Assembly: GCA_029449235.1 (NCBI GenBank) | Contig: JANATG010000016.1 | Coordinates: 1,116,001-1,180,000, forward strand | DNA length: 64,000 bases | Direction of reading: 5' to 3' | From: Linnemannia schmuckeri | Taxonomy: Eukaryota > Mortierellomycota > Mortierellomycetes > Mortierellales > Mortierellaceae | Shown here: piece after piece, positions 56,822 to 64,000 of the stretch | Layout: each line of letters opens with the position of its first letter | Position numbering within the stretch: position 1 is the first letter of the stretch | The notes under the pieces: model-generated | Told to the model about the DNA's origin: nothing | Database searches by the model: none | Seen by the model: the letters and a program-made list of their open reading frames with translations, nothing else | Program-made: the position numbers and the translations under genes

Positions 56822-58959
56822 CACGTGTCACGCATAATACCTTGCTTTGGTGGGGCGGGTGTTGACGACAGACCCAACAGCAGACTTGATCTTGGACTGG
56901 AAAAACTTGTTCATTAATGCAACATGCTGTTGGCTGCTCGATCCAGACTCGTAAATAGCTGTCAACTCATCCAGCCAGGGACGAATCGATATGCAATGTG
57001 CTCCAGCCTCGTGGTATATGTAGAATGTGTCGCCGTACATCGTGTCGGCCACCAGCACAGGTCGGTTAATAATACCCATCCTCGTTTCCATGAGCCCGTA
57101 GGCGCCGCCCGATGATGTACTGGTTGTCGCAAAGACTTTGAGGAGACCCAGATCGACCGACTCGTACACAGATACCTCTGGCAGTCTCTCCTCTTCATCG
57201 TCATCATCCAGGCCATATGTTCCTCGGGTTTTTAATTTTGATGGCAATGACCAACGTCCTGTAGGGCGATCAAGAGCAATACAGATGTCGACTTTTCCGC
57301 TGGAGTGGGCCATCGCAAAGACCTCAGCCACCTCGTTTTCCAAGCAGAGAATGTCATAAGCCCTGTTGTCGTCGTCGTCCAGATCAATAGGCGCCGGCTT
57401 ATAAAGGAATGGGCCCTGTCGAGAAACCTTGCCGCTCTTGAGGGCGGGGTTCTGCACTAAAACCATGTCTTCTGAGAATGGGTGGGGCTGAATGCTCTCT
57501 ACCACCTTGTTAATCCAGTTCTTCTTCACCAGCGCCGTGTCGAACGACTCCTGTGATGCACTCTCGTCAACCTGTTTACGTATTTCATCCAGATCCGCTA
57601 CATTCAACATACTATTATGAGAACAGAAGAAGGACCAAAGAATTAGGCTTGAAAATATTTGCGAAATCATGACCCATTGCTTTTTCAGGAGGACCAACAC
57701 AATAGCGAGATGACACATGTATAATAACAAATTTACCAGGTCTGTGGCATCACAGGGCAGACCATGTAGAGGTCGCCTTCCCGCGTCAGACCATATACTG
57801 CGAGCTGGCCCCATGGGGAGTGCTTGGAGCCAAAGCAAAACGAAGCTGCCTGAACGGTTTCCATGCCATACGCCCTCGAAGCTACTCCCTCATCCCTGAA
57901 GCTGAAGAGCTGTTCTGGCTCATCAATATCCGTCGCTACATCGTACATTCTAAGAGAGACAATAGGGAAGTGCGATATTCATTAAAGAATTGCAGCCTGT
58001 AAATAGAGAAAAACAAGTGCAAACCGTTATCAACCTTTTCAATAGACCAATGTGAGATATTTACCTGAGGAGACCGTCGTGAGTCAAGACGACCAAGTGT
58101 GTGAATCCTTTGCTGAGGGGGTGCCAAAGGACCTTGACAACTTTGGACTCGCCCTTGTTGATGTGGTAAAACTCTCCAAGGACAAACGACTTGCACTTGA
58201 TGACCGGCTTGGAGTCCTGCTTGCTTGATTTCGAAGGCGTCGCTGCGATCACAATCTTTTCGTCTCCCACAATTGCGAGAAGTTTGCCATCCTGGTTCAG
58301 AACAAGTCTCCTGATATCGAAGTCCACGTCCTGGACCTTCAGCACCTACTCGCAAAAGAATACAATGGAGGAAGGCGTTTAGTAAGCTAAAATCAGGTTA
58401 CAAGCCTTTTTGACGCGTTCTTTGATCCACCATGAAAAACACAAACACAAAATCAGATCTTCCGTTCACCAAACAAAAAAACTACCTTGTGCTGTCGCTT
58501 GTCAATATACTCGATCGCAGCTTCTCGACCACGATACTCGACACCCATCTTGAGCTCCTCAAGACTTGCATATCGGATCTGCCGTCCCACAGCAACATAC
58601 AGATCCTGGCCTCGAACAGCCATACATGACAGCCCCTGATACGCCCCCTGGTATTCCTCGTTCAAGTCGTCCAGTCCATATGACTCCCTGACTGGTTCTG
58701 GTTTGGGCCAAGCAGAAGGAGGAGGCGTGGCCTTTGTGGAGGAGAGTCCATATGAGAAGCGAGCTGCGAGCGATCCTTTGTTTGTGGAATCGTCGTTGAA
58801 GGTTGTGGTTGTGGACTTGTTGGTCTCCTTTTCCTGGGCGGCTGCGGCTGCGGCTTGTTGGCTCCATTCAAGGTATTCTTGTTCGTTGAGTTCAAAGATG
58901 CTGTGGTCCGGAAGCTGATTGAGCCATGTCGGCCTGGCAGTGTTTGGTGGCGAATCCAT
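55462..58959 (-). CDS. NUP88: Nucleoporin Nup88/Nup82
   Basis: Seven exons: 58959-58486, 58345-58065, 57949-57737, 57611-56841, 56716-56300, 56187-55660 and 55552-55462; all GT..AG and in frame, 924 aa. The N-terminal half is a beta-propeller like that of Nup88/Nup82: MAVRGQDLYVAVGRQIRYAS, DIRRLVLNQDGKLLAIVGD, VVKVLWHPLSKGFTHLVVLT and, further on, WGQLAVYGLTREGDLYMVCP. The C-terminal third (about 660-924) is coiled coil (LVEQEKEYTRQQDVVQKTYE, QKQIDRLDAQIARQSALMAR, KELETRISSLD). The protein belongs to the cytoplasmic filaments of the nuclear pore, where its coiled coil assembles with Nup214/Nup159 and Nup62/Nsp1 for mRNA export. The intron at 56717-56840 contains a 43-nt T run in the sense direction. 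Confidence 0.88.
56776..56818 (+). repeat. Poly(A) tract, 43 nt, in a NUP88 intron
   Basis: The longest pure homopolymer in the window; poly(T) in the sense of NUP88. Confidence 0.95.
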
Positions 58960-59437
58960 CAGGCTTTTTTGTGGTTGTTTGTTGTTCTGTATAACGTTCC
59001 TTTATGCCTCGTGCAATACTCCTTGTTGGTTGAAGAGAAGAGTTGGCTTTGGTGATTTGTTTGCTGCCAAGCAAGGCGTGATTGATTGATTTGGCGGATC
59101 GATCGGGCCCTTGGAAGTTTGGGTTTGTCAAACGAACGAGAGAAAGAACACAAAAATTTGAACGTTGCTGCAAACAAGACACCTCTTTGTGCGCGCGCGA
59201 CAGACAATAATATAATGAGGCAAAAATTGTAAGAAAACGCGGTTGACGTCACCCCGAAAAAAAAAATCAGTCACTCATGAGAGTTTAACGCGTTGGGCGC
59301 GTTCAAGATTCAATTTAACCATTCGCGCAGATCGCAGATCGTACACAAACTGAGCTTTGTTTGTAAAAACTACAACAACTTTATTTACACACCTTGAATA
59401 AGGGATCAATAGAGAGAAAGAGAACAGCCTTACTGTT
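58960..59437. other. Intergenic between NUP88 and the glutaredoxin gene
   Basis: NUP88 upstream region and 3' flank of the glutaredoxin gene. An ACGCGTT-like element repeats near 59238 and 59288. No gene seen. Confidence 0.5.
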
Positions 59438-60776
59438 TTACAGCTCAGACTTAGTGCCCAACATCTTGTCGAGCTTTCCGCTTTCCTTTGCAGCGACCAA
59501 ATCCGAGTTGCCTAATGGACGACGTGGAAAGACACCAACGTGGGAAGGGATGGTTAGATCAATTGCTACAAAGCTGCTGACACAAATGAATATACATCAT
59601 CTGCCTCAAGTTCCTTCGCACTGTTGTCGTTTCCTAAGAGATCTTCCTTACCTCCAAGGTGGCGGGTGTTGATGAAGATATTGGGGACCGTCTATCAGTT
59701 TTACAAGAGGGTAATGTCACTGTTAATTCACCTCAACTCTTAACAAAATAGTTGAATTAGAACAACCGAAAAGAACGCAATCGTAACAACACCAAAGCGA
59801 AACTAAATCACATACGCGCTGACCGGTCTTCTGCTGCAAGTAATCCTGAACCTCAGCTCCCTTGGCCTCAAGATCGATCTCAAACGCCTTGTACTGGACA
59901 CCCTTGGCGGCCAAGACTGATTTGGCATTCTGGCAGTAGCTATTTGTTTTCGTCAAAAAAGATGGTGTTATGAGAGCTAATTTCAAGGCTCGTTTCGAAA
60001 CAGACTACCATTTTAGCAAAAAAAGAGGAATGAGAGAGAGGAGAGATTGGCTTGTTGTAGGTGGGTCTCGGTAGAGGACCGACTGAACATAACTGTGATG
60101 ACTTTCCCGCGTTCTGAACCCTTTTTTACACTGCCCCCTAGTCGATAAAGCAGCAAAGAAAAAAAAGGAGAACGACTCTCGATCCTATGTTTCTCCACTT
60201 CCTCTCACTCGCTACTGCTCCTCTGATTCTTTTCATTACAATTTGATTATCTCAGAAACGGTCAAAGCCCAATTCGAACACATCCGGCTCAAAATTATTA
60301 GTCAAACCTTTTTCTGCTTGTACTATTTACACACCCCTCTGTCGACCAATTGGCGGTACACAACAGCGCACTCTTACACATAACAAACGAAGGAGAATAC
60401 AAAAGTTGATGTCCACCATTCTCGCTCATGCCATGAATGAACAAAAGTGAGATTCCCCACAACTGTGAATAGAATCCCTTTGTCTTTGTATCGTGGTTGG
60501 TGAGTAGCGGTAGGTGGTGGAAGAGACTTACGGGCAGTAGCTCTTGCCAAAGAACATAACCTTGTTTTCGCCTATGAATCAACGAAACAGAATGAGAGTT
60601 GTGATGAAGACAAAAAGGTGAGTTGAGATGTCGTCAGATCTGAACTTTGAGCAAAACACAAAAATGAAAATACAGTAGCGCAGAATCAGGCAAGTGAGTG
60701 GGATAAATCAAGAAGTGGACTGTATATTGTTCTTACGGATAAGTCTCTCGACCAAGGCCTTGATGGATTCACCCAT
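59438..60776 (-). CDS. GRX1: Dithiol glutaredoxin
   Basis: Five small exons: 60776-60737, 60571-60532, 59939-59816, 59691-59652 and 59511-59438; all GT..AG and in frame, 105 aa. The protein reads MGESIKALVERLIRENKVMF, then KSYCPYCQNAK with the redox pair C26/C29, then TVPNIFINTRHLGG with the cis-proline and the GG..D glutathione-binding turn. The CPYC active site marks a class I glutaredoxin that reduces disulfides and glutathionylated proteins with glutathione. It lacks a targeting presequence, so it is likely cytosolic. The active site is split by an intron between C26 and Y28; that intron is about 590 nt, long for this window. The third exon alone would look like an 87-aa thioredoxin-like fragment. 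Confidence 0.93.
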
Positions 60777-61126
60777 TGTTGATATTAGTGTGCGCGTGTG
60801 GTGGTGAGAGTTAGAGTAAAGAGAAAATGAAGAGTGTGGAGAGGAAGAAAAGAGAAAAAGGAAAGAAGAGAGAAGGATGGGACGGCAAAAGAAGAATGGA
60901 TGAAATGAGAGCAGACGAAAGATAAACTAAGAAAAAAAAGTGAGACGAACAGGAGACTGTGAAATCGATGTCGATTGAGACAGACACACTTGCACGAGTG
61001 AACAAACTGTCCGATAACGACATGCGGATTACTGAAAAGTGTCAATGCTCACGACAACGACGGAAGTCCCCGATGGTTGCTACCCTCCTGGACGAGACGG
61101 AGGCAAAAGTAAAGAGAAGAAGGACA
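60777..61126. other. Intergenic between glutaredoxin and tRNA genes
   Basis: GRX upstream region, very rich in A/G on the plus strand (60790-60960). No gene. Confidence 0.5.
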
Positions 61127-61197
61127 GCAGAATTCCGGATTTGAACCGGAGACCTGCCGATCTGCAGTCGGCTGCTCTGCCGCTGAGCTAATCCTGC
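61127..61197 (-). tRNA. tRNA-Cys (GCA)
   Basis: 71 nt without CCA. Acceptor stem GCAGGAT/ATTCTGC, D arm GCTC..GAGC, anticodon stem GCCGA/TCGGC around the loop CTGCAGA with anticodon GCA, and T arm TCCGG/CCGGA around TTCAAAT. No intron. Internal A and B boxes are intact. Confidence 0.95.
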
Positions 61198-61301
61198 CCT
61201 GCGTTCGCTTCACGGAATGCCCCATGGCCCCAGGCCTTTTGTAACATTCATTTCCTCACACAGGTGCAAAAAGTCCGACCAAAAGTTGGGACAAAAAGAA
61301 A

Positions 61302-61372
61302 GCAGAATTCCGGGTTTGAACCGGAGACCTGCCGATCTGCAGTCGGCTGCTCTACCACTGAGCTAATCCTGC
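61302..61372 (-). tRNA. tRNA-Cys (GCA), second copy
   Basis: 71 nt, the same fold and anticodon GCA as the copy 104 bp away. It differs in the D loop (AGTGGTA for AGCGGCA) and in the T loop (TTCAAAC for TTCAAAT). A local tandem duplication. Confidence 0.95.
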
Positions 61373-61477
61373 TTATTGGATATAAGCATGTAACATCCTT
61401 AGGTAATACTATTTACAAGGATATTTACTATTAGAGGCGATCTTACCCTTAAGTGAAAGAATAGGTCGCTTTGGGCC

Positions 61478-61506
61478 ACGAAAAAAAAAAAAAAAAAAAA
61501 AAAAAA
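61478..61506 (+). mobile_element. Poly(A) insertion with target duplication
   Basis: A 26-A tract preceded by ACG is flanked by GTCGCTTTGGGCC (61465-61477) and GTAGCTTTGGGCC (61507-61519), 12 of 13 identical. This is what a severely 5'-truncated, target-primed retroposition leaves behind. Confidence 0.6.
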
Positions 61507-61673
61507 GTAGCTTTGGGCCGGCTGTGGATGTTTACTGGGGCTGGGGCTACCGGACCGGCATCTTAGGACGCGTTTTGGTGTCGGATATAAGTGTGGCACC
61601 TCAGAACGAACGGTTTTGTAAGCGAGAAAGGTGGGAAAGGAAGGGCGGTAGGAGAATGAAAGGAAAATTGCGT

Positions 61674-62098
61674 GGGCGGGCGAGCCCACCAAGTTGGTAA
61701 AACTTCCCCCTCTCAGCGCGAGGGTCGTGGGTTCAGACCTACGAAGACACGCTCAATTAGGATTTGACGGTATTGCGCTAGTCTCCCCTGTCCAGGAGGC
61801 CTGAGATGAAATAGTTCTCAGACGCACACAAGTGCATGGACAGAGTGAGTATGCCCACTATATGGCTACGTAACTCTGGTGATGAGCCAGTCGGAATGCC
61901 GTGTGGAGCCTGCCAACAACGGCGGACCGCTTAGACCAACCTTTCCAGTGCTCAAGTACATTCTGTCGGGTAACCGGCTTCCTGCACAAGCATACTAAAA
62001 TGCCTCTGTGCAAAATAAGTACGCGCACCTAGTTAAGACTTAGATTAAAAAAATATCGTGTACTGCACAGATAGGCCATGTCAGAGGCAATTCTAGAA

Positions 62099-62130
<32 letters not shown>
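61674..62130 (+). mobile_element. tRNA-derived SINE-like element
   Basis: About 457 bp. The head resembles a tRNA: an A-box-like AGTTGGTAAAAC, an anticodon-arm-like CCCTC/GAGGG stem with a 7-nt loop, and a B-box-like GGTTCAGACC inside a T-arm-like GTGGG/CCTAC stem (61675-61745). A unique body follows, ending in a 30-A tail (62101-62130). The element is flanked by the exact 13-bp direct repeat AGGAAAATTGCGT (61661-61673 and 62131-62143). A Pol III promoter, a non-coding body, a poly(A) tail and a target duplication together define a SINE mobilised by LINE machinery. There is no open frame. It is on the plus strand. Confidence 0.8.
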
Positions 62131-62133
<3 letters not shown>

Positions 62134-62143
62134 AAAATTGCGT

Positions 62144-62146
62144 ACG

Positions 62147-62178
<32 letters not shown>
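62144..62178 (+). mobile_element. Older poly(A)-ended insertion, split by the SINE
   Basis: A 32-A tract (62147-62178) preceded by ACG and followed by GGAGAATGAAAGGAAAA (62179-62195). The same 17 bases occur at 61651-61667, before the SINE. Removing the SINE and one copy of its duplication leaves a nine-base body plus poly(A) between two 17-bp repeats, so an earlier retroposition created the site into which the SINE later jumped. Confidence 0.6.
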
Positions 62179-62180
<2 letters not shown>

Positions 62181-62446
62181 AGAATGAAAGGAAAACGCGT
62201 TCAATTAGCAAGGGTTTTACGGATTGGGCAAAACTAGGGAACAACTTCATTTTTTTTTTTAGGCGGAGTAGGAGAGATTAGAATGATTTGAGGAGAGGAA
62301 GTTAAATTAGTTGGAGATATGTTTGGTAACCTTTCCCACATTTTTCTGTGGGCGCCAGCGGGATCTTCTTTTCTCATCTCATTGAAGAAAAATAAATGTG
62401 GGAAAATACTGCAAATTTGTCCCCTCTTGAATCTATGCACGCAAGG

Positions 62447-62472
62447 AAAAAAAAAAAAAAAAAAAAAAAAAG
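62447..62472 (+). repeat. Poly(A) tract, 26 nt
   Basis: Pure A run; no clear duplication of its flanks. Confidence 0.9.
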
Positions 62473-63329
62473 CATTTTTCTAACGGTCAACCAAAAATGA
62501 AGTGTAAACAAGAATAGGGGCCCAGTTCTCCTTTCAAAAGACTGAGACTTGCAAGTGAGCAGGTGGGGTACATACATCTATATCTTCCCCTTCCCTTCTT
62601 TCTACTTTTCTGTTCTTCTTGTATTTGTCCCGCCTGCCTCCTAGTTTGTTCAAGGTCCGGCCGTTATTTTGTATTTTTTATCTCCTTCGAAACCAGACCT
62701 GTTCGAAACTAATACATACCCATATTCCATGCTATCATAAATCTCTTTCCTCCCTCCATTTCTTTTTGTATCTTTTCTGAGGCTACGCGCCCATTACATT
62801 CCGCGCAGTCCCAGTTTATCCCCTTGTCTCACTCACTGTCTTCCGTTTTTTTACTTATCTTGTCCAGGCACTTTCTGTTCTGTTTTTGCCAGCACTAAGA
62901 ACATATGCCAGATCGTATTCCCATTCTTTTTGAACGTGGTAGATATGATGTTTTGAAATTCAAATGAGGTTTTTTATTCGATCTGGATGGATGACTCAGC
63001 CCACTTGGCTTGTAATAATGGAAAGAAATAATAAAAATAAAAATGAAAAGGAAAGAGAAAGAAGCAAAGGTACAAATTGAGCGTCTATATCAATAAGTAG
63101 AAAAAAAATAGATGATGGCTATAGATTGAGTATGTGTGTGTTGCTGCAGAAATGAGAAAAGAAACGTTGTTCTTTCAGTTCACGAATATGTGTGATCGTG
63201 GCTGTGGTTGCTGCGGTGGTTGTTGGTTACGCAGGAAATTGATTATCTTTGGATGGATATTCGTGTCCGTCTCTAAAGTGGACCATATCTGTACTTGTGT
63301 TAAGGAATTGCTGTAGAGATCTGAGGATT
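62473..63329. other. Intergenic, no gene recognised
   Basis: T- and C-rich DNA followed by the 3' flank of the next gene. Nothing supported. Confidence 0.5.
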
Positions 63330-63755
63330 TTACAGACGGTCGCGGGAGTAGGATTTGGTGAAACCCTGGCCTTCCTTAACGGTGACGAGCTTGAGCTGTG
63401 TTTCCTGGTCAATGTGCAACCAAGGGTGGGGGTTGTTCTTGCGGTCCCAGGTGACATCGGGCCCACGAGCAAGACGAGTAACGTACCAGCCTAAATTCGC
63501 AGATGGACAAAAATATACAAAAGGGTAAGCATTCATGGATTAAAGCACAAGGATGGATGGAAAGGATAGGTTTTTTTTCTTCCTGTGAGGCAGAGTGGAC
63601 CAAGAAAGTCAAAAAAAAGAAGAGAAGAACTTACAGGCACCACCGACGGCGAAGCCAATGACTCCATAGATAGGGATGACCTCGGTACGGAACCAAGTCT
63701 GGAAGAAAGTAGGGGCCTTCTTGGCGGCGTGGGTTGCAGCAGCAGCAGCAGACAT
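63330..63755 (-). CDS. NDUFA4/MLRQ (B12D)-like respiratory subunit
   Basis: Two exons, 63755-63635 and 63490-63330, phase-1 intron, 93 aa. After a short A/K-rich start comes TEVIPIYGVIGFAVGGACWY, a single membrane segment typical of the MLRQ/B12D family, then VTRLARGPDVTWDRKNNPHP, the conserved matrix- or intermembrane-side motif of NDUFA4-type proteins. NDUFA4 was first assigned to complex I and later to cytochrome c oxidase; the fungal homologue is an inner-mitochondrial-membrane respiratory subunit. The length is usual for the family. The ORF has no other plausible ATG. Confidence 0.88.
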
Positions 63756-64000
63756 TGCAACAATAGTATTATTGATAGAGGTTAAAAGGAGGAGAAGGTA
63801 GGGAGAAGGAAGGTGGTGCAAGCGGGTTGGGGGACGTAAGCGAAGAAAAAAAAAACCTCAGGAAGCTGGGCGATCCTTGGTGCCTTATATATGTAATTTT
63901 GAGAGTGAATGTCCAAGTAGGCGGAGTACTTATAATAGTTCCATTGGTCATTCAGAGGCGGGGCTCCAAGTGAGAAAGGTGAAAGTCGATGGCAATGTTG
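63756..64000. other. Upstream region of the NDUFA4-like gene
   Basis: Promoter side of the last gene; the window ends here. No further feature. Confidence 0.5.

Noticed and set aside
1..64000. CRISPR arrays, prokaryotic operons or riboswitches
   Set aside because: Introns, poly(A)-type elements and gene content are eukaryotic; no regularly spaced repeat array is present.

Overview
The window is nuclear DNA of a filamentous fungus. Genes carry short GT..AG introns (mostly 60-300 nt), leaders are CA/CT-rich, intergenic DNA is A/T-homopolymer-rich, and the conserved genes (PP5, Rvs161, Ipi1/TEX10, Iml2, Nup88, glutaredoxin, an NDUFA4/MLRQ-like subunit) are eukaryotic and fungal in type. The NACHT-pentapeptide-WD40 receptor, the F-box/LRR-like protein and the GST cluster resemble gene sets known from early-diverging fungi of the Mortierella group. 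That placement is an inference from gene style, not a database result.

Layout. 0.8-9.7 kb: a tandem array of seven intronless paralogues, all on the minus strand; four are intact (about 201-208 aa) and three are broken. Their plan (CxxC, then CxxC-R, then a TEA..YCL segment, a KMYEE segment and an ARW.YGGD segment) parallels the DNA-binding core of the repair protein XPA/Rad14, so I call them XPA-like. 11.2-14.5 kb: an F-box/LRR-like gene on the plus strand and a degenerate S/P/Q-rich reading frame. 14.6-21 kb: housekeeping genes with clean exon structures: a FUN14-family mitochondrial protein, PP5 (TPR plus phosphatase) and, divergently, the BAR protein Rvs161/Hob3. 21-32.3 kb: three GST genes on the minus strand, interrupted by a 5-kb NACHT-STAND receptor with pentapeptide repeats and 14 WD40 repeats. 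An in-frame TAG cuts off the receptor's first 60 codons. 32.3-36.7 kb: a long region without recognisable genes. 36.8-44.9 kb: a very large low-complexity protein with a tentative Msb1/Mug8-like segment. 45.4-49.3 kb: Ipi1/TEX10. 49.5-52.4 kb: Iml2/TTC39. 55.5-59 kb: Nup88/Nup82. 59.4-60.8 kb: dithiol glutaredoxin. 61.1-61.4 kb: two tandem tRNA-Cys genes. 63.3-63.8 kb: NDUFA4/MLRQ-like subunit.

Mobile DNA. A tRNA-derived SINE-like element (about 457 bp, poly(A) tail, 13-bp target duplication) sits at 61.67-62.13 kb. It lies inside the duplication left by an earlier poly(A)-ended insertion. A third, almost pure poly(A) insertion with its own duplication lies nearby. At 54.86-54.98 kb there is a 119-bp hAT-type MITE with CAGA-starting terminal inverted repeats and an 8-bp target duplication. 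Around twelve pure A or T tracts longer than 22 nt are scattered through the window; some may be tails of old retroposition events.

The most novel element is the XPA-like tandem array. It shows birth-and-death evolution, with intact, nonsense, frameshifted and truncated copies side by side, and a shared motif about 200-260 bp upstream of the intact genes. Exon boundaries below were placed by hand: each junction was checked for GT/AG and reading-frame continuity, but no transcript data were available.
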